DNA of 64,000 bases, taken from the NCBI GenBank assembly GCA_023435225.1, contig JAEYRX010000071.1:3110-67109 (forward strand), read 5' to 3'. The stretch is from Bacillota bacterium (GTDB lineage: Bacteria > Bacillota > UBA4882 > UBA8346). The notes beneath the pieces were generated by a model that saw nothing but the letters and a program-made list of their open reading frames with translations, was not told the DNA's origin and searched no databases. This document shows, in pieces, positions 36,522-45,482 of the stretch. The position numbers were made by a program, and so were the translations under genes. The first letter of the stretch is position 1, and each line of letters starts with the position of its first letter.

Positions 36522-36614
36522 ATACTATGTCAAGGGATGCTTGTCGAATTCAATTTAGTTGGGTTTCTATTATGACCAAGCGGACCTATAAAGAAGAGGA
36601 GGAATTGTTGGAGT

Positions 36615-36998
36615 ATGTCGTTAGAGATTGGCCAGATCGTAGATGGTAAAGTAACCGGAATTACTAATTTTGGAGCTTTTGTTGAGCTCACAAACGGCCA
36701 AACAGGATTGGTTCACATTTCAGAAGTAGCGGATGAGTATGTAAAAGATGTTAATCATTTTTTAAAACAAAATGATCTGGTCAAGGTAAAGGTTTTGAAC
36801 TTGGATAAAGGCAAAATCGGTCTTTCGATCAGGCAAGCCCAGCCACGAGTCGAGCGGAGGCCGCAACAACCAAAGCAATCGTTCGAAGATAAGCTGGCAA
36901 AGTTTATGAAGGATTCGGATGAAAGACTTTCCGATTTGCGGCGAAGTACGGACTCCAAACGAGGAGGTCGTGGCGGCGGTCGAGCACCGAGTATGTGA
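36615..36998 (+). CDS. S1 RNA-binding domain protein (YabR/GSP13-like)
   Basis: A 127-residue protein. Residues 1-75 form one S1 OB-fold (GQIVDGKVTGITNFGAFVEL, GLVHISEVADEYV, VKVKVLNLDKGKIGLSIR). A basic, Gln/Arg/Gly-rich tail ends RGGRGGGRAPSM. Single-S1 proteins of this sort (YabR, general stress protein 13) associate with RNA or ribosomes. The ATG follows AGGAGGAA by about 10 bases. It has a perfect-consensus promoter and its own terminator, so it is monocistronic and probably abundant. The exact RNA partner is unknown. Confidence 0.9.
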   Translation: MSLEIGQIVDGKVTGITNFGAFVELTNGQTGLVHISEVADEYVKDVNHFLKQNDLVKVKVLNLDKGKIGLSIRQAQPRVERRPQQPKQSFEDKLAKFMKDSDERLSDLRRSTDSKRGGRGGGRAPSM

Positions 36999-37008
36999 TA
37001 AATTTTTT

Positions 37009-37037
37009 GAGATTGTCTAAAAAGGCAGTCTCTTTTT
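37009..37037 (+). terminator. Rho-independent terminator after the S1-domain gene
   Basis: GAGATTGT pairs with GCAGTCTC (8 bp with G-U pairs), followed by TTTTT. Confidence 0.75.
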
Positions 37038-37089
37038 ATTTAATTTTGATTATACCATACAGGCACAGAGACGCAGAGGATAACAATAT

Positions 37090-37578
37090 TCATTTGTAAA
37101 AAACATGCCGGCCGATTCTAGCGGTAACCCGGAAATTGGAGCTCTTTATATAGCGACGGGCTTTTGGGGAACAAGTCACCGGATTGTAAAAGTATAAGGC
37201 GCCATGGGAGGGGTCGTTTCCATGGAATGCCTTTTTGGCGGCTCTTATAGAAGAATCTTTTGGGATTGTTCTATTTAATTGCCGAATAGTACTGAACTGT
37301 CCCGGCTGATAAAGCACTTTTCTAATTGAATCAGGAAACTTGGAACTTTGTACCCGATTAAGGACTACTGCTCCAACTGCTACTTGGCCTTCGAATGGTT
37401 CACCTTTTGCTTCAATGGTAATTAATTTCGCCAGTAAATATAAATCATTTTCATTAGTATATTCATTATCTTGGGATTGGGCTTCAATCACCAATTGTAA
37501 TTGGGCATAAGCCGGCGAGTGAATCCCCGGAAAACACATTAATAGTAATAGAATTTTTATCAATCTTTGTTTCAACAA
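37090..37578 (-). CDS. SleB-type cell wall (cortex) hydrolase
   Basis: A 162-residue secreted hydrolase of the SleB/CwlJ catalytic family (Hydrolase_2). A signal peptide covers about residues 1-25 (LIKILLLLMCFPGIHSPAYA). The catalytic domain shows LLAKLITIEAKGEPFEGQ with the conserved Glu near residue 56, VAVGAVVLNRVQ, and ALYFYNPVTC near residues 125-135. Family members depolymerise spore-cortex peptidoglycan during germination. It lacks the N-terminal peptidoglycan-binding repeats of full SleB, so it could be a shorter cortex-lytic or vegetative enzyme. It starts at TTG behind GAGG. It converges on the S1-domain gene. Confidence 0.87.
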   Translation of the reverse strand: MLKQRLIKILLLLMCFPGIHSPAYAQLQLVIEAQSQDNEYTNENDLYLLAKLITIEAKGEPFEGQVAVGAVVLNRVQSSKFPDSIRKVLYQPGQFSTIRQLNRTIPKDSSIRAAKKAFHGNDPSHGALYFYNPVTCSPKARRYIKSSNFRVTARIGRHVFYK

Positions 37579-37772
37579 ATATCACCTCTGATGACTTTTT
37601 CGGTGATTATTACAACTGATCCTCCCTTATTAGACTGGAGAAGAATGGGTTTTAAGTTCCTGATTATTTTCAAACCGAATTCACTGGAGTAAATTCAAAG
37701 CGAATGTAAATGTTGGCAAAATGGACTAAAAATGTGTGCAGGTATAGACGTTTTTTTCTCGAAAAAGAATTT

Positions 37773-37794
37773 TTTATCAAGTATACTTGATAAA
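37773..37794. promoter_or_regulatory. Perfect 22-bp palindrome upstream of the M14 peptidase gene
   Basis: The half-site is TTTATCAAGTA followed directly by its reverse complement. It lies 59 bases before the peptidase start. The same core half-sites, TATCAAG and CTTGATA, recur with one extra spacer base at 61100-61118 between amt and glnK, suggesting one regulator for both. Confidence 0.6.
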
Positions 37795-37852
37795 TAGTGT
37801 AACCATTTAACAAAACCCATGCTACAGGCAGAAAAGTGAGGATTTTGCTTGA

Positions 37853-38710
37853 ATGATTTATAAACGGAGTAACATGTTCAATGGTTTTGGAATATTAATT
37901 TTTAAAGCAGTAATTTTAACCGGAAATATTTTTAGTAGTTGTTGGTTAAGTTTCTCTCTTTGGAAGCAGGCTGAAGGCGGCAAAGGGGTTAAGGCGGAAA
38001 CGGAGGAGGTTTCTTCAGCCTTGAATGAAGTTTTGACATTCCCATCAGTAAAAGGCCGTGATATTAAGGTCTATATTTTTAATGGTAAACAAAGTTCTGC
38101 TACAACCTTAGTGATTGGAGGAGTACATGGTGATGAACGTTCGGGAATAAAATTGGCCCATGCTTTGCTGGCTGATTTACAGTCCCGCTCAATTGATGAT
38201 TTTAAAGCAAGGGTAATTGTTATACCGGTAGCCAATCCGGATGGATACGCTGCCAATACCAGAGTAAACGCCCGGGGTATCGACATCAATCGCAACTTTC
38301 CTACTAAAGATTTTAGGCAAGGTAGTCTTACAAAATATTGTAATCCCGGGAAGGAGGCTGCTTCTGAGCCTGAGACTCAAGCCATTTTGAAAATAATCGA
38401 CGAATATAAACCGGAGCTGATTTTATCTTTTCATGCCAATATTGGTTGTGTGAATTATGATGGACCGGCGGAGGAGATTGCCAAAACCATATCCGCTAAA
38501 AATGGTTTACCGGTTAGAAAAGATATTGGTTATGCAACTCCGGGTTCGATGGGTACTTACTATGGACGAGAACGTAATATCCCAATCATTACTTTTGAAT
38601 TGCTTACTAAGGATAATCAATGGGAAAGACACGGAAGGGTAACTTTAGAGACAATCGGTGTCACCCAATCCGAGGAGGATGAGAGAAAAGAAGTGAGGCA
38701 TGAGGCATGA
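37853..38710 (+). CDS. M14-family zinc carboxypeptidase-like protein
   Basis: A 285-residue peptidase of the M14 fold, similar to murein-peptide amidases (MpaA type). Zinc ligands are His and Glu in GGVHGDERSG near residues 85-94 and the later His in LSFHAN near residue 190. The substrate-carboxylate segment is RGIDINRNFP, and the general-base Glu lies in ITFELLTKD near residue 260. Hydrophobic sequence at residues 10-40 (FGILIFKAVILTGNIF) suggests export or anchoring. It likely cleaves peptides from peptidoglycan turnover. The final codons run into a GAGGCAT heptamer array, so the natural C-terminus has been extended or replaced by repeat sequence. A perfect palindrome lies upstream. Confidence 0.85.
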   Translation: MIYKRSNMFNGFGILIFKAVILTGNIFSSCWLSFSLWKQAEGGKGVKAETEEVSSALNEVLTFPSVKGRDIKVYIFNGKQSSATTLVIGGVHGDERSGIKLAHALLADLQSRSIDDFKARVIVIPVANPDGYAANTRVNARGIDINRNFPTKDFRQGSLTKYCNPGKEAASEPETQAILKIIDEYKPELILSFHANIGCVNYDGPAEEIAKTISAKNGLPVRKDIGYATPGSMGTYYGRERNIPIITFELLTKDNQWERHGRVTLETIGVTQSEEDERKEVRHEA

Positions 38711-38721
38711 GGCGAGAGGCA
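38694..38721. repeat. Heptamer array, TGAGGCA type
   Basis: Four consecutive units (tgaggca twice, tgaggcg, agaggca). The stop codon of the M14 gene lies inside the array. Confidence 0.75.
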
Positions 38722-38797
38722 AAAGTAATGGCAGTTATTTGGGTCTGATTTCTGATAAAAAATTGCCGGTGGAAAAGAAAGTAAGCCTAAAATCAGA

Positions 38798-38949
38798 GAC
38801 CCTTTGTCCCTGAACAGGGATAACCACCATCCTTTGTAGTAAATAAAACTTGAAAGATTTTGCATGTTTGATAAATATAGCCTTCACGGAAGATTAGATT
38901 TTAGACTTCCATGAATGGTGGTTGCCCCTAATACAGGGGCGAGGGGTCG
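38798..38949. repeat. MITE-like repeat, GGATGGTGG family
   Basis: Starts GACCCTTTGTCCCTG, then AGGGATAACCACCATCC, and ends ATGGTGGTTGCCCC with CGAGGGGTC. The arms are inverted and the centre is AT-rich. It fills the spacer between convergent M14 and helicase genes; nothing else is seen in 38711-39078. Confidence 0.7.
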
Positions 38950-39078
38950 CAGTTAGACAGCTTAATTCTTGCCTTAAATACATTATAGCTGATTTAACTA
39001 GATAGTCATTTTATAATATAAGATATAGCCGACAAAGATTTGCGATTCTGATTTGGGCTTTTAGTGGATTTCGTGATT

Positions 39079-41445
39079 TTATTTTTTAGCCCAGAATTCT
39101 TGTAGAACTCTTTTATAATCAGGATTGGAGAAGGGGCGGCCGGGCATGAACCAGTCCGGGGGTAATAGTTCCTGGTAGCGTTCGTCTTGGAAACGGTCAT
39201 CTACCAGGAGTACTACTCCTTTATCATCGGGGGTTCGGAAGACCCGGCCGGCCGACTGGATAACCCTGATTAGTCCCGGGATCAGATAAGCAAAGAGAAA
39301 TCCCTCACCGTTTCTTTCATCAAAATACATTCGGATTAATTCTTGTTCATCACTTAAAACCGGCAATCCGGGGCCGATAATCATTACTCCCACCAGTTGT
39401 TCACCGGGTAAATCTATTCCCTCTCCGAAAAGACCGCCCAATACGGCCAGTCCAACATTGGAACGGCCGGTGCCGGTAGTAGTAATCCGGCGTAAAAACT
39501 CTTTTTTTTGGCCTTCTTTCATAGAGGGCGCCTGTGCGTAAATAGAGGCCTGTCCGGCCAGGGCTTGTTTTATCTGAGGCCAAACTGCTTTTAAATAAGT
39601 ATATGAAGGAAAGAAAATTAAATAGTTTCCGATATGCGTAGTAACCAAATCAGTAATACAGCGGGCTAAAGCAGGCGCAGTAGCTTCACGACTCCGATAT
39701 CTGGTGTCTATCCCGGGCACATGAAGATAAAGTCTTGTTTCTTGAGGAAAAGGTGATGAAAGTTGTAAACTAAGGGAATCCGGAGCTCCGCCTAATAGTT
39801 CCCGGAAATAATTGAGCGGGGAAAGAGTGGCGGAAAAGAAAACTGCCTGCCGACCTTGTTCGATCTTACGTTGTAAAAGCGGTCCGGGGTTTAGGCAGAA
39901 TAAACGTAAAATAGTTTTTTCGGCATCACGCTTGACATAAATGGCATATTCTTTATTTACTAGTCCTACCAATGATATTATCCGGGTAAAAGAAGTCAAA
40001 TTAAAATAAAACTGGCGGATTCGTTCCCGCTGTTCAGCAGGGAGACGTTTACGCAGTAAAAGTTCTACCTGGGCGTTTAACCTTTCCAAAGCCGGCTCAA
40101 ACAAATCGGGTAAATGGGATAAACGGATCCCGGGACGGCGTTCTTCCTCAATCTCATGCAGCCAAATTCGAAAGAAATCTTCTATGGCGCTGCAACATGC
40201 AGCAATCCGGCGGTCGGCTGAACCGGTTTCCAGCCGGAAACTTACCAAATCTTCCAAACTAAGAGTCGCGGAATACATGTCCCGGCCTCGGGCTACCAAG
40301 TTGTGAGCTTCATCGATTAAAAAAAGAAAATCCTTACGACCGGAAGCAAAGAACCGGCGCAAGTACACTCCAGGATCAAATACATAATTATAGTCGCCAA
40401 CAATTAAATCGGCGTGAAGCGAGAGGTCCAACGAGAGCTCGAAAGGACATAGTTTCGACTCTTCGGCTTCATCCAATACCATTTCCGGTAATATGCATTC
40501 CTTTTCCAGAAGCCTGGGGATGACTTGTTCAGCTTTGGGATAATAGTCAACCGCATAAGGGCAATATAGAGGATGACATTGGGAACCAGGGGAGAAACAA
40601 ACTCTTTCCTTGGCCTCGATGAAAACCGTTCTTAGGCGTAACCCTTCTTTCATCGCCGCCTGGACTGTTTTTTTAAGAATTTCCTTGCCGGCGGTTTTGG
40701 CTGTCAGGAAAAAGATCTGGTTAATCCGTTCACTTACGGCTAAGTGCTTTAAAGCAGGATAAAGGACAGCGATGGTTTTGCCGATCCCGGTAGCTGCTTC
40801 AACAAAAAGATCTCTTTCCTGTTCCAGGGCGAGCATAACCATTTCGATTAATTCATCCTGCCCCAAGCGGCGTTCGGGAAAAGGAAATGACAGTTTATTC
40901 AGAGAATCATTGCGGGTTTTTAACCAGGTATTTCTTTCTTGAAAGGACGCAAGATAATTAACTGCCAGACTTTGAAAAAAGCCGCGGCCGGCTTCTAACG
41001 AAACCTCTAAAGGGAAAGATTTTTCCGAGAGAGCGACCAGGTTTAAATAGGTTAAACGTCCGGTAATCTTTTTCTCCGGGTATTTCTTCATCATGAAATA
41101 TAAATATAACTTTAATTGGGCTTGATGAAGCGGATAGCGATCCGGAGTAAGCTCGGCTATAGATAAATAAGTGGTCTTTATTTCTTCTACAATAGTTTCA
41201 TTATCCGATTCCAAAACACCGTCAATCCGGCCTTGAATCATTAATTGATATTCATTCCAATCATATGAACAATCAATCGGCACTTCTTTTTGGTAGGTGG
41301 AGGGTCTTTGGGAATATAGTAGTTGGTGACCTTCAGTACCTTCCTGGCCTCTGGTAACCGGAAAAAAAGCAGTACCCAGATCTTTGGGATGAAAGAGAAG
41401 CTCAAGAAGGTCCGTAACACCTATTTTTACAATTTGACGGGTCAT
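39079..41445 (-). CDS. PD-(D/E)XK nuclease fused to Rad3/XPD-like FeS helicase
   Basis: A 788-residue DNA helicase of superfamily 2 related to DinG/XPD, with an N-terminal nuclease-like domain. Residues about 70-130 show the spaced set GRIDGVLE, VEEIKTTY and HQAQLKLYLYF, matching the Asp, Glu-x-Lys and Gln-x3-Tyr motifs of Cas4/RecB-type nucleases. The helicase part has Walker A ATGIGKTIAVLYP near residue 220 and a four-cysteine iron-sulfur region around residues 285-355 (VCFSPGSQCHPLYCPY, later KLCPF). It also has the DEAH box FLIDEAHNLV near residue 375 and a C-terminal SAGRVFR motif VI. A role in repair of structured or damaged DNA is inferred. It stands alone. Confidence 0.88.
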   Translation of the reverse strand: MTRQIVKIGVTDLLELLFHPKDLGTAFFPVTRGQEGTEGHQLLYSQRPSTYQKEVPIDCSYDWNEYQLMIQGRIDGVLESDNETIVEEIKTTYLSIAELTPDRYPLHQAQLKLYLYFMMKKYPEKKITGRLTYLNLVALSEKSFPLEVSLEAGRGFFQSLAVNYLASFQERNTWLKTRNDSLNKLSFPFPERRLGQDELIEMVMLALEQERDLFVEAATGIGKTIAVLYPALKHLAVSERINQIFFLTAKTAGKEILKKTVQAAMKEGLRLRTVFIEAKERVCFSPGSQCHPLYCPYAVDYYPKAEQVIPRLLEKECILPEMVLDEAEESKLCPFELSLDLSLHADLIVGDYNYVFDPGVYLRRFFASGRKDFLFLIDEAHNLVARGRDMYSATLSLEDLVSFRLETGSADRRIAACCSAIEDFFRIWLHEIEEERRPGIRLSHLPDLFEPALERLNAQVELLLRKRLPAEQRERIRQFYFNLTSFTRIISLVGLVNKEYAIYVKRDAEKTILRLFCLNPGPLLQRKIEQGRQAVFFSATLSPLNYFRELLGGAPDSLSLQLSSPFPQETRLYLHVPGIDTRYRSREATAPALARCITDLVTTHIGNYLIFFPSYTYLKAVWPQIKQALAGQASIYAQAPSMKEGQKKEFLRRITTTGTGRSNVGLAVLGGLFGEGIDLPGEQLVGVMIIGPGLPVLSDEQELIRMYFDERNGEGFLFAYLIPGLIRVIQSAGRVFRTPDDKGVVLLVDDRFQDERYQELLPPDWFMPGRPFSNPDYKRVLQEFWAKK

Positions 41446-41726
41446 TTATAGACCATCCTTTATTAGTTGAATATATAAGCCGGAATAAAGCCCTAATAAT
41501 AATATTTCGCCAATTTCACAACAATCCTTTTTTAGCCATATAACTTAGTTTCAAATTATAAAGAAAAATACCCTTAACCAAGAAGAGCGCTAGTCGCTCT
41601 CGGACATCCATGTCCTCCACGACTTCATCCCATCCTAGAATACAGGTCACGAAGAAAATCATTATAATAGAGGAAAGATATAATCTTCGTGGTTAAAAAT
41701 TGATTTAATCGACTTATTTCAAACCT
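41446..41726. other. Intergenic stretch without recognisable gene
   Basis: An AT-rich spacer between divergent genes. Only an imperfect dyad is visible (TCACGAAGA near 41648 facing ATCTTCGTGG near 41690). No convincing promoter or coding sequence was found. Confidence 0.4.
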
Positions 41727-41755
41727 TAATTAAGGTAATTACTGAAATTCCCTTA
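41727..41755. repeat. Solitary end of the 120-bp repeat family
   Basis: TTAATTAAGGTAATTACTGAAATTCCCTTA matches the right end of intact copies with small changes, but no left end is found upstream, so it is a remnant. (Shown here in two overlapping parts of the family end: TAAGGTAATTACTG and GAAATTCCCTTA.). Confidence 0.5.
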
Positions 41756-41828
41756 TATAGAAATTTACAAAGTGTCCGATAATATTAACAATAAAAATCT
41801 CAAAGGTTGGGATAAAGGTGGTATTGCA

Positions 41829-42713
41829 ATGTTTATCAGGAGATGTGTTATTAGTTCTATTTTGATCGCTTTAATGCTTTTACTATCAAGTGGGATTGTT
41901 GTTAAGGCTGAAGATAATGAGGTTAAATTTCTGGCTGACTCTATTCACCCCGGAGAATTTCTTCAAGTTGTCGCCAATGAACCGCCTAACTCAATTGTTA
42001 AAGTTAAATTTTTAAATAAGACCAAAGAATTATTGGCAAATTCCGACCGGTATATCGGCTTTTTGGCTGTTTCTTATTATGTTAGACCTGGGGTATATCC
42101 CTTAACAGTGACTGTTTCATCAGGTACTGAATCTCATACTCGAGAGTATCTAGTGGAAATACTGAAACGGGATTATCCCGAGGATCGGATCCGAGTTCCG
42201 GAAAAGACCAGGAAAACAATATTAACAACCGATAACCGTAATTCAGATACTGTTAAAGCTACGACGGTACGCGAAAAGGCTATGTTGGAGGCTTTGCCAC
42301 CTCTTTGGGAAAGGTCTTTCAGTTGGCCTCTAAAAGGTAGGTTGACAACGGATTTTGGTTTAATTAGATATGTTAATGATATTGAAAACGGACGCCATTC
42401 GGGACTTGATCTGGCAGCACCAACTGGAACTCCTGTTTCGGCTTGCAGTCGGGGTAAGGTTATTTTCGCCGACAAGCTGTATTTAACCGGCTTAACGGTA
42501 ATAATCCATCATGGTATGGACCTCTTTACAACTTATGGGCATCTTTCAAAGATAAACATAAAAGAAGGAGAGATGGTTGAGGAAGGAGCAACCATTGGTT
42601 TAGTTGGATCCACCGGCTTGGCTACCGGACCTCATTTGCACCTAACCTTCCGGATCGGCGAAACTGCGGTAGACCCCTTTTTGTTCTTGGGAAAAGAGAT
42701 AAAGTGGGAGTAG
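41829..42713 (+). CDS. Secreted M23-family (LytM-like) metallopeptidase
   Basis: A 294-residue exported protein. The signal peptide spans about residues 1-29 (ISSILIALMLLLSSGIVVKA). A beta-rich region follows to about residue 110, and the M23 domain covers the last 120 residues. Zinc ligands are readable: His and Asp in RHSGLDLAAP and the His pair in TGPHLHLTFRI. The second conserved His is in TTYGHLSKI. It should cleave peptide cross-bridges of peptidoglycan. A longer frame from 41772 exists, but the ATG at 41829 has AAAGGTGG at ideal spacing and opens the signal peptide. No coiled coil is present. Confidence 0.92.
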   Translation: MFIRRCVISSILIALMLLLSSGIVVKAEDNEVKFLADSIHPGEFLQVVANEPPNSIVKVKFLNKTKELLANSDRYIGFLAVSYYVRPGVYPLTVTVSSGTESHTREYLVEILKRDYPEDRIRVPEKTRKTILTTDNRNSDTVKATTVREKAMLEALPPLWERSFSWPLKGRLTTDFGLIRYVNDIENGRHSGLDLAAPTGTPVSACSRGKVIFADKLYLTGLTVIIHHGMDLFTTYGHLSKINIKEGEMVEEGATIGLVGSTGLATGPHLHLTFRIGETAVDPFLFLGKEIKWE

Positions 42714-42731
42714 TAAGTAATAGTATAAGGC

Positions 42732-42864
42732 GACAGGAGTCAGGAGCCAGTAATTAAAGACTTTATTTAACGAAGAATATAGAATTTAGAATCAAGAATC
42801 CAGAAGGTTTCAAATGAGACTTTGAAAATTTAGCCCAAAAATCTTCTGACTTCTGGATTCTTAT
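42732..42864. repeat. Heptamer arrays, GTCAGGA and AGAATCC types
   Basis: Units gacagga, gtcagga, gccagta (42732-42752) precede five units agaatat, agaattt, agaatca, agaatcc, agaaggt (42774-42808). Those face ttctgac, ttctgga, ttcttat (42844-42864). The facing arrays can pair. Confidence 0.7.
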
Positions 42865-42897
42865 TCTATTACATTAAGAATTATATAGAGACAATAA

Positions 42898-44013
42898 TTA
42901 TTTATCCCAAAATTCGTTAAATTTGACTTGATTTCTTCGGGTTCGTTGCCATAATTCCATATCTTCGGAAGCCGGCGTGGAATCTTCTTCTTCCCCCGGT
43001 GCTTCTATTTCTAAAGGCTTGACTGGAGATTGTTTGATAAACGGAATCCGTCGTCGAAGATTATTAATATTTTGTGATAGGAAATCTACCAATTCTTTAA
43101 GAGGCGGCCGGATGTAATCAATCATCGATATTCCTTCGGTTTCAATCCGAGAGGGATTACCTAAGACAGCGCCGGTAATCATACCGATGAAAAAGTTCTG
43201 CAGAAAAATCTTACCGGAGCTGGCTAACAGCAGGAACATTGGAAGGTTGGAGACTTGTAAAAAAGGGCTGATACAACCTAATATAATAAGAGTTAAGCCG
43301 CAAATAACTCCGATAAACCGTTTAGTCGCTCCCACGGTCATTATTAAAGGAATCAATGATAGGACAATCAAGAAAGCCTTAATAAATTCGATGGCAAAGA
43401 TTACTTCCACTGCCGGGATGTTTAAATTAATTTGATAACTATCATAAAACAGCTGCGGAATTAATTTATAATCGGTCGCTCCCAAAAAACAATATAGTAA
43501 GAGGGCGATTCCCATACAAATCATAATCCGCATAATCCAGGAAGAAGATGAACGTTTGAAGTAAGGACCGAAATTCTGTCTTGATGAAGAGGAAAACATT
43601 AAGGTAATTAACAAGGAAGCTACTAATGAAGCGGCGAATTGGGCCAGCATGACTGCGGGAATTGTTTGAACCGGAAGTAAGCTTGGCGCCAGGAAAGCCG
43701 TTTCTATAGTTACTGAAAGAGGATTGAGAAATAATAATAATGCCCAGGTCATAAAATGGTTCAGCTTTGAAGTGTGCACTATCTGTGAGATACCGCCGAT
43801 TACAAACCCCATTAATATTGATGAGCCTAAAAACCAAAGTTTACTATTGCTTAAACTACCGGTATTTGGAAAAGGAATTCCCACTTTGGCCAAGATGGTT
43901 CCAATAGCGAAGACTGTTATAGTATAAGCGCAACCTACTAGTATACTACGCCAAATAATACCCAGAACTCTATCCGATATAGTCGGTTCATATTCTTCTA
44001 TTTTATTTATCAT
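42898..44013 (-). CDS. Unknown polytopic membrane protein
   Basis: I do not recognise this 371-residue protein. It has about eight hydrophobic helices between residues 20 and 285 (for example FLGSSILMGFVIGGISQIV and FLIVLSLIPLIMTVGATKRF). A cytoplasmic C-terminal tail of about 80 residues is acidic (EAPGEEEDSTPASEDMELW) and ends NQVKFNEFWDK. No transport or enzyme motif is evident. AGGAGG precedes the ATG. It lies alone between an M23 peptidase and a metallo-hydrolase gene. The acidic tail could bind a partner, but this is speculation. Confidence 0.75.
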   Translation of the reverse strand: MINKIEEYEPTISDRVLGIIWRSILVGCAYTITVFAIGTILAKVGIPFPNTGSLSNSKLWFLGSSILMGFVIGGISQIVHTSKLNHFMTWALLLFLNPLSVTIETAFLAPSLLPVQTIPAVMLAQFAASLVASLLITLMFSSSSRQNFGPYFKRSSSSWIMRIMICMGIALLLYCFLGATDYKLIPQLFYDSYQINLNIPAVEVIFAIEFIKAFLIVLSLIPLIMTVGATKRFIGVICGLTLIILGCISPFLQVSNLPMFLLLASSGKIFLQNFFIGMITGAVLGNPSRIETEGISMIDYIRPPLKELVDFLSQNINNLRRRIPFIKQSPVKPLEIEAPGEEEDSTPASEDMELWQRTRRNQVKFNEFWDK

Positions 44014-44128
44014 TGCAAACTGCCTCCTAAATCTAAGATAACATTATAAACCACAAAATACATTAATCACCTAAATGTATATGATTATAGTAATTCATTT
44101 TTTGAAGATCTTTCAATTTAATCGTTTC

Positions 44129-44174
44129 GGAGGATGGTGGTCTTCCCTATGCAGGGACAGGGACAAAGGGTCTG
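44129..44174. repeat. Half-element of the GGATGGTGG repeat family
   Basis: GGAGGATGGTGGTC, then GCAGGGACAGGGACAAAGGGTC, the right arm of the family (compare 58882-58951), without a left arm. It lies just downstream of the metallo-hydrolase gene on the minus strand. (The arm is continuous from 44151; key parts are GCAGGGACA and GGGACAAAGGGTC.). Confidence 0.55.
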
Positions 44175-44194
44175 ATTTTAGATTTAAATATTTA

Positions 44195-44923
44195 TTAATT
44201 TACTTCCAAGGAAATTTTATCTCCAGTATCCCGATAGATAAAAATCCGGGATGGGAGATTGGGATTTTCAACGATAAATTGACTTAATTTATTTGTCTCT
44301 CCAAATGTATGCATCGGCACAAAAAGCTTAGGCTTTATAGTTTCTATAAATTGAGCAGCTCCGGCCCAGTTTTTTAAGCGGGGATCGGTGTTGGAGAAAG
44401 CGATACTGATCGGCCATGATTGCAATTTGGTAAGTACTTCCCTAAAATAATTCACTAATAACTTTTCTTCCGCTTTTGTCAGTTCATCCCAGTGCCAATT
44501 AGCCAGGTCGCCGCCGAAATAAATAAATAAGCCGGCTAGTTTAATAAGAAAAGCGACTCCTTGATCATTGCTCCGGAATGTTGTTATCTCCAAACAATCT
44601 GTTTGTAGAACCTGGTCGGGCCCGGCGGTAATACAACATGGTAACTCAAGTAATTGACGATTCTTTTTTAAAATATCCTTGGAGAGAATATAAGTTACTT
44701 TCCGGCAATATGTATTCAGGCTGGTGATATTCCGGTTAAAATGATCGGGATGGTTATGGGAAGAAAAAATTGATAAATCGGTATCTTTGACGGTTGAAAT
44801 TACTGTTTTCCGCATTGGCTCAGTAAGGTATTGATCAGCGGGATAATCAAAAAGAAACGTCTGCCGTTCCCATTTTAAAATGAAACAATTATGGAAAATG
44901 TAAGTAATTTCGATTTGATTCAT
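44195..44923 (-). CDS. Metallo-beta-lactamase-fold hydrolase
   Basis: A 242-residue metal-dependent hydrolase of the metallo-beta-lactamase superfamily, of the L-ascorbate-lactonase/UPF0173-like branch. The metal-binding motif is SSHNHPDHFNR near residues 53-63. Further ligands are Asp in FGGDLANWHWDE near residue 138 and a late His in LFVPMHTFG near residue 206. The N-terminal ITYIFHNCFILKWERQTFLFD is the usual first beta-hairpin. Substrate unknown. It is monocistronic, with a half repeat element 20 bases beyond its stop. Confidence 0.85.
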   Translation of the reverse strand: MNQIEITYIFHNCFILKWERQTFLFDYPADQYLTEPMRKTVISTVKDTDLSIFSSHNHPDHFNRNITSLNTYCRKVTYILSKDILKKNRQLLELPCCITAGPDQVLQTDCLEITTFRSNDQGVAFLIKLAGLFIYFGGDLANWHWDELTKAEEKLLVNYFREVLTKLQSWPISIAFSNTDPRLKNWAGAAQFIETIKPKLFVPMHTFGETNKLSQFIVENPNLPSRIFIYRDTGDKISLEVN

Positions 44924-45066
44924 TTTACCTATACCTTTTTGGTTAATTCTATATATATCTTCAAAGATTATAATTATCTTTTGAAGGGTAATAAATGTAT
45001 ATTTTTTTGACAGAGTTGGCTTAAATCCTCTAAAATTAATGACTTTCAGAAATAAAAATTACAATA

Positions 45067-45397
45067 CAACTTTCTCACCTTAAAATTTATACAGTTAAGT
45101 CAACACTTTGGGAAATCAATTTTTGAAAAATCGTTAAATATATAAGATGAACTAAGTCATACGAATAAGCTTTCCCCTTCCAAAAGCCGAAGGGGAAAGG
45201 TAAATAGCAGAATTTAGTTCATCTTATTTACAGCTGTAATAAGTTGAATTAAATTCATTAATTCTCTATTACGGCCGGCATTAGGGACGTAATATTTATT
45301 CGGGAGATTTAATTCAACTTATATCTTTCGATATTTTCAAAAATTGATACTGATTAACATGACTTAACTGAAGAAGAATATTGAAATGGGAAAGTTG
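45067..45397. repeat. MITE-like inverted repeat, CAACTTTC family, 331-bp copy
   Basis: The outer ends CAACTTTCTCACC and GGGAAAGTTG pair, continuing through CAGTTAAGTCA facing TGACTTAACTG and ATCAATTTTTGAAAA facing TTTTCAAAAATTGAT. Two further palindromes are nested inside: GATGAACTAA facing TTAGTTCATC, and ATAAGTTGAATTAAAT facing ATTTAATTCAACTTAT. Compared with the 147-bp copy at 1063-1209 it has gained inner hairpins. It fills most of the 559-base gap before the first PBP gene; the rest is AT-rich and featureless. Confidence 0.75.
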
Positions 45398-45482
45398 AAT
45401 TAAAAATAATTTTAACGGATAAAATTGTCTGCTCTCCGTATGATCTTGCAGCTATTGTAAAAAATAAAAATGGGTGAGCTTA

